Shown: one piece after another, positions 41,235 to 55,900 of the stretch | Position numbering within the stretch: position 1 is the first letter of the stretch | Layout of the letters: each line of letters opens with the position of its first letter | Source of the DNA: Bimastos eiseni | Taxonomy: Eukaryota; Annelida; Clitellata; Crassiclitellata; Lumbricidae | Assembly (NCBI GenBank): GCA_959347315.1 | Contig: OY365813.1 | Location: forward strand, 13,944,016-14,008,015 | DNA: 64,000 nucleotides | Direction of reading: 5' to 3' | Position numbers and translations under genes: made by a program | The notes under the pieces: model-generated | What the model saw: only the letters and a program-made list of their open reading frames with translations | Databases searched by the model: none | What the model was told of the DNA's origin: nothing

Positions 41235-44200
41235 GAATGTGCTTTTAGATTAAATTCCTGTCGAGTAGGAAATAACCGGGTAGACATTTTCCACCGAGTA
41301 CCGAAGCCAAGTGTTTGGATGCACCATTTTCGGGATCCGGGTACAAACCAAGTACCGTTTGTTCCATATGCAAAGCTTCACATTTTCATGTAATAAAACG
41401 TCAAAATAAATTTCTGCATTTAAAATTTTTCTTTATTTTATAAGTAAACAATCATTGAAATAGACTTGACATTCAATGCTGCAATATTGCTCTGTTTCTT
41501 GCCTTTGCTTTTCAAATTACAACATTTTCTATTAAGTTGACTTCAGGTAATTCAGTTTCATTAGGTTGATGTAGCTATTCATTTAACTTTAGCATCACTT
41601 CTAAGTATTGATTCCAGATCTAGTATGCTCTTATTTAAACAGGTTGCTTAAGTAGTCATTTCAGAAGGGCTGTGCAAAGAAGCTGTATCGCAGGGCAATT
41701 GTGCGCGAAAGACTTGATCAAGGTCCCTACACAGTGACTGATGCCTCAGACGATGGTCAAACCCACACACTCAGCGCACACTGAGTGTTTCAGGCAGACC
41801 GCTCTAACCGATCAGCCACTGTGCCACATATGGTCGTTTACACTGTACTTGTCTGACTCTGAGAGGATTGCAGTGTCAAATACAGCCGTGTGGTATTGTA
41901 TTCATGTGCAGCCTTTGCCCGAAGATGAATACAACGGCGAAGGTTTTCATTACATTGTGAGCTACAAGCGACGTCACTCAAGCGAACCGATTCAAAGGGA
42001 GAAGATCATGGATCCAAAGCTCCGCAGTCTCCCCATACACAACATGCCTACGTTCACCCAATATGAAATTTCTGTGCAATCAGCCAACAAGATCAATGTT
42101 GTTCCAATCAACTGGGGAGAAAGAAGACTGACTTACTCTGGAGAAGGAAGTAGGTGCCTTCTGCTAGCATTTTCACTGTTATCGGAGAAGGAAATTTATG
42201 TACCTTCAGCTATCAATTTCACTGTATTATTGGAGAAGAAAGTACGTCTTCCGCTAGCACGGAATGATTTTTCACCCCAGACGGATAGAGGCGTGTGCGA
42301 TCCCTGAGGAACAAGAAACTAGGTGCCTGATGTGCATCATGTATATGTGGAATTGCCTCCCATCTGACCTACATTCTATCTCGTGGGACCTGTCTAGCTC
42401 TTTCCGTTGACTTCTCAAGACTTTCCTTAGATAGATAGATAAGTAGTTAGTTGGATGGATGGATGGATGGATGGATGGATGGATGGATGGATAAACGGAT
42501 GGATAGATGGATGGATGGGCAGATGAGTGGGTGGATGGGTGGGTGAATGGATGGATGGATGGATTTATCTAGGAACTAATAGCATTCCTCATTCTGCATC
42601 TGCATGATATGGTCTGCAAATACATACCTGACTGCTACTTGCTCATTAGTTATTTATACTTGTGTTTTTCTCTGCAGTGTTGATAACAATCTGTAAGTTC
42701 TGATATTTCGTTAAACCGTTTTCATTGTGTGCTGTGCTTTAAATTTTTTTATTGCTCCAATTGCAGGGCCACGTGATGTTCCACAGAACTTCCATCAGGG
42801 TGAACTGATGAATGGATCGTATGCGGAGTTCATCTGGGACCCAGTTGATACCTCTCCAGCTAGGATTCAAGGCTTCTTTCGAGGCTATCGGGTGATTTTG
42901 CTAATGTGTATATTTACATTCCTACTCACAAATATACATAATGCTAAATAACTGCAAATAGGTACTATACATTTTTATTATTTTTATTCCGAAATTTGAT
43001 ACTGCCCTTCTTCCAACATCTTTTTGCTGAGAAGTGTATACACATGCCTCGATGGCGCAATTGCAGTTGTGCTGCAGAGTAATTGTGCGCGAAGGACTTG
43101 CTCAAGGTCCCTACACAGTGACTGACGCCTCGGACGAGGGTCGAATCCGCTCACTCAGCACACACTAAGTTTAGCAGGCCGACCACTCTAACCAATCGGC
43201 CACCGTGCCACACAACGTATGTTATATGTTATATGTATGCATACTTGCATATAATGTGACTAAATACTACATGGATACAAGCATGAATGTACCCAACATA
43301 CATGCGTACGTATGTATATGCATACATACATACAATCAAACATACATTCTTTAACTCAACTCTTCTACCACTAAGCTTTTGTTATGTGTACAGTGTGTGT
43401 TAAATGTTTGGTTGTACATGCCATGCGATTGCAGGCATTCATATTAAAGAAGATAATTACTTACTTACTTACTTTTACATGCACACATAAAAACATTCAA
43501 ACATACAAACATTCGTAGCATACAAACATTCATAGCATACAAACATTCATACGCACAATCATACATTCATAACCGTAACAAGTACCCAACATACAACGTG
43601 TTTTATTGGTTCGTAAAGTAAATGAACTTAGTAATTGCATCACACAAACGCAGTACAGTAAAACATAATAGCTTAACAAAATTATGTAAGAGACGGATCA
43701 ATAAGGAAAAAGAAAGAAGAACCCCAAGGGACCCAAGGGATTCTGCTAGCCAGGCCTACCTTTACACAACAAAGTTTAAGTAGCAACAGGTCAGTAAAAT
43801 ATAGGAGTTTTATTATCTTAACTAGTTAACTAAGTTGGTGCATGCACGCAAACCCATAAATAACATTAATAGCTAATTAGTGTCAATGATTAAGGAGATT
43901 AAATTTACCCAGTTAAAGTAGCAAATAGATGTTCTTTGAGTTGTTTCTTAAACATACTGAAATTGTGGGATTGTCTTATTTCATTATTCTATTCACTGGG
44001 ACCCACATAATATCTGATGGAAAATAGACGAGTGTTTGTTCTACAAAAAATTGGTCTATAATTACACGATGAACGAACATTGTAAGGATTAGCAGACGAG
44101 ATTTGAATAAATTGATTAGAGAAGATTGGCGGTAATAAATTATTAACAAATTTATACATAAGTTGGTTGGATTGGAGCAATGTAATTTGGTGAAGACTTA

Positions 44201-47200
44201 AATTACAAGAATTAATAAACAAGTCCTTGGAGGACCAACGACGAATCATATAGGGACCAAAGACCACTAGGATGGCTCTTTTTTGGAGCATAGTTAGGGG
44301 AATTAGCCTTGATGGGTAATTTGAAGCTCATATTAAATTACAGTAAGAGAGGTAGGGATGAATCATGGTATAGTATAAGTTAAGTAGGATATTAGTTGGA
44401 AGAAGATAGGCGATTCGTGCAAACATACATTCATACATACATACGTACAATCGTGCATACATTACATAGTTGACCATTTCTAGTCTTTTACTGTGTTGCA
44501 ACCATGAGCCATCTAGACCCTGTAGTAGTAGTGTAGTTGGAACACTGAGCTTATTGTGTATTTCATAGTGGTTCTACATAAATTGCAGTTACTTTACAGT
44601 GATTGTCATTCATTTCTAGATCGAATTATGGAGAACTGATGAGCCAGACATTGTTCGCTCTGAGGATATAGTGATCGACACGCCCTTTGAACTCTGTCCT
44701 CCATTGCCAGAAGAACAAGAGGTGGAACCAAGTCGTCGTCGTCGTCGTCATCATGATCATCATCATCGCGTGATCCGATCCTCTTCACCAGTGAGAGGAT
44801 CGACTAACAAGCTCTGGCCAAACTCACGAATTAGCGCTGCAGTTCGAGTCATGAGTCAGGGCCAAGTCAGCAATCGCAGTAACGTCATAGAGTTTAACAG
44901 CCCAGAGGGAGGTTGGTTATTTGTTCGAATGTCATAGAGTTTATGGTGATGTAGAATTCATTACATTAGATTAGATTCTATTTTATTTTATTAGATTTGA
45001 TTTGATTTTATTAGATTTGATTTTATTAGATTAGATTATATTATATTTGATTAGATTTTATTGTATTTCATTAGATTTGATTCGATTTTATTAGATTAGA
45101 TTTATTTGATTAGACTTTATCTGATTTGATTAGATTTTGTTTTATTTGATTTTATTAGATTTGGTTTGATTAAATTTTATTTGATTAGAGTTTATTTGAT
45201 TTTATTAGATTTTATTTGATTTTATTAGGTTTGATTTTATTTAATTAGATTTTTTAAATTTTATTTTATTTGATTAGATCAGATTATATTATAGATCGGT
45301 TCAGTTGAAGCTGATGTTATATTGAAGCGCCTGGAAGAGTGTCTGGCCTGAAGGTCATTGAAAGAGGGTCGGGTCATCTGATGGTCGAATGGCAGCTTCC
45401 GGTTGATGCAAGTAGTCCCATCTTGGCTTATGAGCTTGAATACAGAGTTGGTTAGTGTTTAAAACAGATACTCTTCTACTTGTAGGCTATTTACATCTAA
45501 ATGTAAGTCATAATTTTATTTGTGTCAGTGAAGACGTAAAATGCACTTTTTCTTGCTTCATGACGTTGTGATAAAGTTCCAATTTGTTATTCTTTGTACC
45601 TAAATTAATTATGGTCACAATCAACTTGGTTGTCATATCTATTGTTATCATCACAATCACCATCGTCTTAATCATTATCTCGTCTTAATCATTATCGTTG
45701 TCGTAGGGACCTGTGTGTAGATTATAATGAGACGACATGAGGAGATGCATCAGAGGGGCTGACACTTTACAAACAGTCATTCAGAGGATTTATATGGAGC
45801 CCTTCCAAGATCTCCGCTCAGAGAAGCTACCAGGCCAAATGAGCCGAAAGAGAGCAGTTTGATATTCGTGTTTATTAATTCCAACTGACCAGTGCGGTAT
45901 GATTGCATGACGTGGTAGTGACAGATGATAACAAGTTAAACAGGAGCCGAATTCAACTGTATGGTAGCCATGCATGACGCCCATCCATTCTCCTGCTCAT
46001 CTTACATTTGCCATATGGCAAATTGAAGGGTGGATCGACCGTTATAGGGTTAATGGGTATTGACCCCGGTCCTGATGTGGTCTCCAGATAGTGTTCAGAT
46101 TGCCTGTTAGTAATATTAATATTATTATTATTATGTTATTATTATTACGATTCATCTTCTCCTGGCACATTTCGATGTAATGTAATGTAATCAAGCATTT
46201 ATAAAGTGCACTCAAATATACATATATATATATGTGTATATGTATGTATATATATATATGTATATACATATATATATTGAAATTCTTTAAATTTGATATT
46301 ACCCTTCTTCCAACATCTTTTGCTCAGAAGTGCACAGGCCTCGACGGCGCAATTGCAGTTGTACTGCAGAGCAATTGTGTACGAAGGACAGGCTCAAGGT
46401 CCCTACAGAGTGACTGTCGCCTCGGACGAGGATCGAACCCGCTCACTCAGCGCACACTGAGTGTTATGGGCCGAGCGCTCTAACCGATCAGCTACCGTGC
46501 CACACATATGGCAAATTGAAGGGTGGGTCTATATATATATATAGCACTGCTCAAATCAGCAGCGCTCTTAATGGTGAAATTGTGATATAATATTAATAAT
46601 AATCAGCATCATCACTGTGTCAAGAGCATTAATATTTCCTGTTGTTTTGGTCAGCTCCGCCGTCCGTGGGAAAATGGCAGACCATCCTGATTCCCAATCC
46701 TCTCCAGTTATCTCATAAGATCCGTAATTTGGATTTCTCCACAAAGTACCTGATCGCGGTCGCTGCGCACACTGGTGGTGGAATCGGAGAGCCAGAGACC
46801 GTGTTGGGAGAGACACTTCCTCTTGGGGGTAAGACTGGCTGAAGATGGCCAGGCCTGATAGATCTGATCTAATTTTATTCTGTGACTTCTGTTGCTCTAT
46901 TTTCATAATGTGGAAGAAAAAAAAACTCTTAGAAATTGCAGTCGTTTTCAGGTGTTAGTGCTATTACACTATTACACTATTCAAGTAATCGATCAGTCGA
47001 TCAAAATTTATATAATAACGCCCCAGGGCACCCCTTAAAAATCTCTACTCAGAGGTGCTCCCAAAAGTCTGGGCAGAAGAGAGCAAGCAGTTTAAGTGGC
47101 TGATTAACGAAGAGGAAGGTTACCTGAGATTTAGACAGATCTACGGGGCAAACCCATTCCCGACCAAGGAAAATGCCAGTTGCTGCATTGGCAGGGTAAT

Positions 47201-49928
47201 CTCGCGCACTATTGTAATTATTATTGTTATTATTGTTTATTGTTATTATTATACAGGATTCCTCAGCAACTTGAACATGATTGGCTATTGTAGAAAATGA
47301 AGTCTGTGGTATGCCTATTTGTTTATTTGTTGTCTGGCGACAGTGCCCCTGAACGCCACAGCGTTAAACCATTAATGTTGTAAAGTGAGAACAGAGAATG
47401 AGAAAGGATCCATGGAAGAAAACTCGATGATTAAACAGATCTATTAGAGATGATGATCATGTTGATGAAGATGATGATAATGTCATTGATGGCATCAGTG
47501 ATGATCATGATCACAATGATGGCAATGACAATGCCAACAACTTTGCTGCTGCTGCTAATGATGATTATTATTTTTTATATGTTTTTATTATTATCATATT
47601 TATCTGTGAACCAACGGACATGGATACAGACTCATTAGTTCCTTATTAAATACGTTAGAGTCAATCAGTTTCTGGTCTCACTACAGTTCCTTTCAGAGTC
47701 TGAGGTGCCCAGAACTGACACAGAGTTTCCGTTTTGAGATGACTGGTCTCGCACTGGTCACATTGCTGCTGTGATCTTGCTACCTAGTTCACTGACGAAT
47801 CCCAATGTCTCTGTGTTCCAGCTTCCTGCGGTTTTGGCTATAACGGGGATTTTTATTATTATTATTATGATTTATGATGATGGCGATGATAATGATCATG
47901 ATGAGAATTGCAATCACACAATGATGATGATGACGATCATGATGACGATTATAACAATTACGATGATGATGGCACATCCAGAGGTATCATTGTGATTTAG
48001 TCACATCCAGAGTTATAATGATGTTTGAGTCGCAATCAAAGTTTTGCTAGTGATGACGAAGATGAAGATCATGATAACGCCGATGATAAACTTTTAATCC
48101 ATTATATGATACATGGAAGGAAGTGCAAATATAATGACGGAAACTTAACCGTGGAGACACATATAATGAGCTTGAAAGACTGAGTGATGTTTTTTTGTTC
48201 CATTGGTGAGACTCCAAGAGCTTATTGGTTTTTGTTACAGATCCTGACGCTCCATTGATTGGTAAGATCACTGCAGGTGATAGCTCTGCCAATGTATCAT
48301 GGTATCCATCTGCAAAACAACCACCGGAGAATCCAGGAAGCAATTTCTATGTGGAGTACAGACCCTATGGTACATCACCTAGAATTTATTTACCTAATTC
48401 AGTCATTCATTCATTTTGAAATTTGCTCATTCACTGGCATGCTCCACACTCATTGTCTGACTCAGTAGATCACTCAATGATTTTTTCCTCCCTGAGGTCC
48501 AAGGCCACCTGGTTGTCCCACTGACATGTACTTCTATGTCTCACTCTATAGAAGTTTTGCCACTCTGGGTTCCTCCCAGCTGGAATTGACGCCCTCGGTT
48601 CCTTAGGACAGAGGGCTGCACCGAATATTCGCTTTTTATTTGCTTTGGAGCCAAATAGTGGGCCAAATTACTATTTGGTATTCGGCCGAATAGTATCGGT
48701 CGGACCAAATACGAATAGTGGTCATGTGATATCTGTTTTTGTGCAAGCGGCGGCTGCCATTTCAAGTTAATACCTGGACCATGGAATCGTAGTGTCAGCT
48801 GTCTCAGTTCTAAGTTTAGTTCAAATAGTTCGATTCCTGGTTTACACAGTATGGCAGAAAAATTCTAAATTACATGTAGTTAACCGTTTACTTTTGGTTT
48901 ATGTATTAAATTTATTGAACTGAAACTTTTGCTCACATTTGAAATTCTTATATTTGTTGGTAGATATAATTTGTACACTATTCGTATCTGTATTTGGCCG
49001 TATAGTTTGTCCAATTATTCATATTTGGCTGAATAGTGAAAATCACCTATTCGGTACAGCCCTTCTTAGGACCAAGTATTCTTCCATAACCCTGGATCAG
49101 ATCTGTAAGCACCTGAAAACTGCCCTCTTCGTGAGTGATGGCACTGGCTCGGGTCAGGAGCGCCTCCGACCTTAAGTTGCGTTATATAAATACCTAATTG
49201 CAATTACAATTTGTCATGTATACTATCAGGTGCCAGTCTTTTGCACTTCAACTCTAGCTCGTCGTACGTTCCCGTGTATTTGTCCAACTTCCTGGAACAA
49301 TCTTACATTACGTTTGCATTCAGTTTCATTTGACTCTGTGCAACAAAAATTTTCAGACGGTATTTAAGCGCACTTGTTAACCATGTGTGCACACTCGCTC
49401 TAGGAAAATTACAGCTACTTGATAACAGGCAGAAATATTACCTCGTTACGCCGCTCCTTCGTGATGTTTTGCACTGGCTTCCTGTTCCGTACCGCATCGA
49501 CTTCAAGCTATGCTTGCTCGTCTACTGATCGATTCATAGACTAGCCCCCTAGTACTTGCACGGTTTCTGCTTCGAGTCTCACTCCTTTGCATCTGGTCTG
49601 CGACTTGGATCCTCTGTGAAGACCGATCTCCGTGTGTGGAGGATGAGGTCGCGTTTCTGCGATCATGCTGTCTCGGCTGCTGGTGTTGGAGTGGTCTCCC
49701 GCCTACCGTTAGTTTGGCTGACTCAGTAGACTTCTTTAAGACTAAGTTGAAAGTATTCCGGTTTTCAAAGGCTTACCCTGCCTACTGACTTTCTGTTTGG
49801 GTTGTACGGCGCCCTTGTAGTGGGTACGGCCACGTTTACGGCGCCTTATAAATCTTTGTTATTATTAAAAAGAAGCATTGTTGTTATTATTATTGTTATT
49901 ATTATTATTATTGTTATTATTATTATTA

Positions 49929-49965
<37 letters not shown>

Positions 49966-52900
49966 GGTCTTCAATGTTAATTAATGGTGATGTCGTCCGG
50001 AGTAGCCCTGTTCATTGGACTCCTGAGCAGCGAAAGTTCCCTTGAAAGTAACTGCGTTGTAGCGTTCAATAATCATTCAGGGTCGCGTGCCTGGGCCAGC
50101 GTCCCAGGCCCAGGCCACATGAGAGACCATGATATCCGTTTCTCTCGACCAGGGCACCGCATGGACAGGAATGAGGTAAACAGACAGGTAACCCAAGTCT
50201 GTAACCCATTATTTGTCTTCACCGACGTAGACCGTCCAGACTCTGGATCTTCTTGTCTCCTTGACCGCAACCACTGGAGCAACCACAGTCTACGTCGGTG
50301 AAGATTATTATTATTATTATTAAATTAAAGCTCTGTTACCACTGTACATGACTTTCAAATGCTTGTGTTAGTCATTAATGCGCAACAAAGATTTACGAAG
50401 ATTTTTATTTAGTGCCTCTTCTAAGTTACTACTTGGAAGCGCTCCCGACCCAAGAGCAGTTGAAAATAACAGTTTCAAGGTGAGTATAAAGAGTCAGAGT
50501 GGACAATTGGAGACTTGCTCGATGCCAGTGGGAGCCTGGTCCAGAACAGGAGTCCAACCACAGATATGGTGTTCAATGAAGTATGTATTTACTGCCATTG
50601 ATATGGTATTATGCTACCTATATCTTTTAGGTGCGGATGACAAGTGGCAGCGAGCTGACCCTGACAATGATGTCAATTGGGTGAACATCACTGACCTCGA
50701 GACCAGAAAGTATGAAGTGCGTGTCGTCGCAACCACCGGAGGAGACGGTGACACGGTCAAGGAGACAAGATCCAGAGTCTGGACGGTCTACGTCGGTGAA
50801 GATAGTGAGTGACCATCTTATAACCTTTCCAATTTAACTGTGGCTGTGTTCACTGACCAATTAATGAAAGTGTAACAAATGCACTCAAATAAATTCTATT
50901 GTTCAGATCGGGTATCATCAGAGGCGGTGATCTCGTTTGAGAAGTGGGGGGACACCCAATGAAAGAGGTCAGAGATGTGGGGGACAAATGTATAAAGTGT
51001 CCCTCCCCTCTCTGTTAAATGTTGGGGACTTGTCCCGCTCGACCCCCTCGACCCCCTCGGGATCGCCGTCCCTGGGTATCACGAATGAATTATGATGAAG
51101 TGTATGTATGTACCTATACAAGCACTTGTAGTTATGCATGTGTTTATGTTTTATGTATCATATGCTATTCAATAAAATATGAACCTATCTATTCATGACA
51201 TGGCATGCAAGTTTCACTGATATTTCAGTAATGGTAATTGAAATTCAGAATCGAATTGCTTTTAATCAGCTAACGACATTGTAATTGAAATTTTGAATTT
51301 TGTTCACAATTGAATTCAATTATAATTTAAATATGTCACTTACTGAATCCATTTATAATGCCCTGTTTAGAATTTATGTTTAAATTACTTTAATTTGATG
51401 TTTTAAGAATTTGACGGTAGTTGTGGATGGTTTTGTAACCTGCTAATATTGAGTTCATGATTATTGCTCTGGATGCCAAAAGCGTAAATGTAATCGTATT
51501 TCGGTGTTTTACAGATGGCGGTGCACAGCCAGAGACACCTGGTGAGTAGTATTTTTAATTGTTTTAAACTTATTCTGCACACTGAAAGACTTTGAAAGTT
51601 TTCCACGGAACCCTTGTCTTCACCTCACGGAACCGTATGGTTGCGCAGAACACAGTTTGGGAAACACTGAACTAATTCATCTGCAACCTGCTTCTACTTG
51701 TTTCTCTAATCTGCTGGTGGCTTGGACCTTAGAACAATTACTGTAGTTATAAAACAAAATAGTTGGAGGGTTTAAGAAGCACTATTAGCTGTTGAGTGAT
51801 TAAGAACTGAATTCTAAACTTCTAAATTCTAAATTTAATTCTAAATAAACAATAAACTTATTGTTTATTTATTATGCAACTGTCTATAATTTTTTCAGTG
51901 CAGGGCATCTTCACTTGGAATCATTCAGCCAATGGCACCTTTACTTAGAGTTATACCAGCCAATGGCACTTTCACTTAGAATCATTCAGCCAATGGAGCT
52001 TAACTTAGAGTTATTCAGACAGATGGTACCTTTACTTAGAGTTATACAAGACAATTGCACCTTTAATTAGAGTCATTCAGCCAATGGCACCTTCACTTAG
52101 AGTTATTCAGACAGATGGTACCTTTACTTAGAGTTATACCTGACAATTGCACCTTTACCTAGAGTTATACCAGCCAATGGCACCTTCACTTAGAGTTATT
52201 CAGACAGATGGCACCTTTACTTAGAGTTATACAAGACAATTGCACCTTTAATTAGAGTCATTCAGCCAATGGCACTTTCACTTAGAATCATTCAGCCAAT
52301 GGCACCTTTACTTAGAGTTATACCAGCCAATGGCACTTTCACTTAGAATCATTCAGCCAATGGCACCTTTACTAAGAGTTATACCAGCCAATGACACTTT
52401 CACTTAGAATAATTCAGCCAATGGCACCTTTAGTTAGAGTTATTCAGACAGATGGTACCTTTACTTAGAGTTATACAAGACAATTGCACCTTTAATTAGA
52501 GTCGTTCAGCCAATGGCACCTTTACTTAGAGTTATTCAGACAGATGGTACCTTTACTTAGGGTTATACAAGACAATTGCACCTTTAATTAGAGTCATTCA
52601 GTCAATGGCACCTTTGCTTTGAGTCATTCAGTCCATGGTACTTTTGCTTAGTCTTTCAGCCAATGGCATCTTTACTTGGAGTCAATCAGTCAATGGCATC
52701 TTTAGTGTGAGTCATTCAGCCAAAGTTACCTTTTCATAGCTCTAGTCATTCAGCTAATGGCACCTTTACTTAGAGTCATTTGGCCAATGGAGCTTGACAT
52801 AAATTTCATTTAAACTTATTTTTCTTCCAGTCAGTTAGTTTTTCATTTAATAACGATCAATGATCCTCGCAATCAACCGGACTGTTGAAACTATTTATAT

Positions 52901-55900
52901 GCCACTTAAAGTTGTAAAGATATTCGCTATATAGGCCTATGTCAATAAGAATAGGCCAGTTCCCCAATATGGGTATTGTGGCCCGAGGTTTGTAAACACT
53001 AGTCTATAAGTTATTTATATAGGTGTTATGTAAATTGAGGGATGTTGTGGTGAACGTTGCAGCCCCACTCATCTATCACCATGCGTCTACTGGTTGGTTC
53101 ATCATTCTGATGTGTATCATCGCTCTTCTTCTGCTTGTACTTCTCGTCATCTGTATACTGAGACGATCGCGTGGCGATGTGTATCCCGGTAAGTTTGCAC
53201 CAGTTATCTCTGTGTGCTCACGTCGTACCACTATCAACCTACAAATTCAGTTCGGGGTGACAATTGCAATCACAGCTGTAATTTATGTAGCGCCTGTCAA
53301 GCGAAACTGAAACTCCTCGGAGACAAGTCAGACACAACACATGATCAGAAGCAATATGGTTGTACACTGAAACTTATTGTGCTCACTGCTGAGTACGGTT
53401 ATCGCTGCTGCTTGGGACCAGTGATCCGGTTCCCCCCTCGCGTCTAAGACTCGTGGGAAGCCGATTGGATGACGGAGACGACCGAACGTATACGACGTTG
53501 ATGCCCGTCTGCCTACTGACCTAGGTGCCATTGCACTGGTTCATGCAACCTTGCATGAACCAGTTGGCTTGGAGCATGTCGAGGTTCTCGATAAAACCGC
53601 TGAACCCGGCGGCCTCAAGTGTTTTTTGCAGAAATTTTGAAATTTAACTTTGTGCGAGAAGTGCTTTAGAAAGGTATATTAGGATAAAAGAACTAATTCT
53701 AACCTGAATTGAGATGCCAATAGGTCCACACAAGTGCTGGATAAGAATTATAGGGCACGGAACAAGTCGACTTTCTCGATAAAAGCGATGAACCAGGCAT
53801 CAAGAATTTTTGCAAAAATTGTGATACTCTGCTTTGTGCTGGATCGCCAGCGGTTCCGTTTTCCAACTCTGCTTTCATTCCCAGCAATGGTCACATGATA
53901 TCTTACCACAAGAAGTCCGACCAATCGCTCATCGTCTGGAACCAGTGCAATGGCACCTAGATCAGTAGGCAGACGGGCATATTTATATTTATCGGCATTT
54001 GTTGTTGCATATTGGTTTCAAAATTGTGCATAGATATCTTTATTTGTTAAAATAAAAAAGCAGAAATAAAATTTCCAATATAATGTGAAGAAATCCTTGA
54101 TCATCGTTTTTTTCTCGACATGCTCCAAACCAAATAATATTTATCCAGCATCTGTGTTTACTTATTGGCATCAAAATTCTGCATGTATATCTTCATTTGT
54201 TCAAATAACATAGCAGAAATAAAGGTTTCACTTTTTGTGAAGAAATTATTATCCTTGTATATATTATTATCCAATTATCCTTGATTCTGGGTCCAGGGCT
54301 TTTTTCATCGAGAAAGTCGACTTGCCCTAAGTCAAATAGTTTCGGCATCAATGTGGAACTATTGGCATCACTATTCTGCATAGATATCTTCATTTGTTTG
54401 AGAGCATAGCAGAGATATGATAGATTTCTATTCACAATTTTCGTAGTGATAATTTGAATTTTGTCACTGTTTTTCTATTCAAATACTGCAATATTCTGCC
54501 TATTTCGAGTTAGAATGGGTTCTCCTTATCATAATATACCTTTCTAATGCATTTCCCTCACAAAGTAAAGTTTCACAATTTTTAATAAATTCTTCGTCCT
54601 GGTTGTTCTGCTGTTCGCTTATCAGAGGAGCACATTGAAAACTATGAAATGGCTGGCTATTAATGCTAATAATTATCAACTACATAATGTTTTTCTTGAT
54701 CAGCATTTGTGTAGGATTTCTCCAGATGTTTTCTGATTCTTTTCATTACTTAATAGCTTATCAGTTTTAAGGGAGTTAAGGAGATGTCTGATTTTCTGAA
54801 GATTTTGCATCTGCCTACTGTTGAAATTATATACTTTTATTCAGCATTTTATATTACTATAATCTTGTGTATGACACAATTCAAACAAAATGAATTTTGG
54901 ATTACTGGATTGTTTAATCCTGAGGTATTATTTCAGTCGTACAGCACTAAATAATAATAACATTATTAATAAATACAGCAGAGATGTTTTAGATGAAGTT
55001 AGTTTGTTGTTAGTTTACGAAAAGGAGAAGATGTGGCGTCATCAACCTTTGGGACCTGACGAGACTCCCTTTGGCGAATACACAGCACCGTAAGTAGACT
55101 TCTTGAGGGGTGCTATATAAATGTTTTCCACTTTGCCGGAATTTGAATGTTCTAACAGACTGATTCATGATCAATTTGGAGTTGAAGATACATATCATAC
55201 GAAGAATGATGATCGCTTCTTCAAGACTGTCATTGTTTTGATATACTTCACCCGCTAGACGGCTTGAATGAAAGCTATGTTCATCATTAAATTTTGGCTT
55301 AAAACTGAAACTGACAGAGCACAATGGACCACATTGGTTTGTACCTATCGCCACCGAACATCTGGCATCAAGAACTAATGGTGACAGTGCAACTAAACAT
55401 TGATTGCAGAGACAATCTATATAGTAATTAAGTAACCGGGAATACAATGTAGCTGCATTTTCATTTTGCCCTTCTTACAACATTGAAAAGTGCACGCAGG
55501 CACAGACGCAATTGCATTGTGGAACAACCTTGCATGAAGGACTTGCTCAAAGTCCCTATGCGGCAACCACCTCAGAAGAGGGTCAAACCCACGCTCTCTG
55601 CATTACAGGCACTAACAAATCAACCCCATTCTGTGTGCAGCGAACGTCGTATGATGTGGTGCCCATTCAAACTGGCTAATGGTGGCAAAGGATCTCACCC
55701 AAGCAAGCACCTCAACCATGCAGCAACGTGCCTTCTCAGTTGTTGGCCCTTCCACCTGGAACGCGCTCCCCTTAGAGATGCAACTGTTGATGCCAAGGAG
55801 TAGTGCGCCTTTGTTTACAAGCTGCTTAAAACTGATTTGTATCGCTGCCTTGGTTGGAATTTGTGCGCCTCCGGGAAGGCTTCTTGAGGGGACGCTATAT

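Noticed and set aside
43033..43214. tRNA gene on the minus strand
   Set aside because: A- and B-box-like blocks are present, but the cloverleaf is not complete and the unit continues into a SINE body shared by other copies.
49984..50301. 105-residue ORF upstream of exon 20
   Set aside because: It runs through the inverted exon copy in a non-exon frame; no known domain.
51861..52800. Possible CRISPR array
   Set aside because: Monomers are contiguous 30-mers without unique spacers, and the setting is an animal intron; it is a minisatellite.
53165..53185. RGD integrin motif in exon 22
   Set aside because: RGD in RRSRGDV lies on the cytoplasmic side of the membrane helix, so it cannot be an extracellular integrin ligand.
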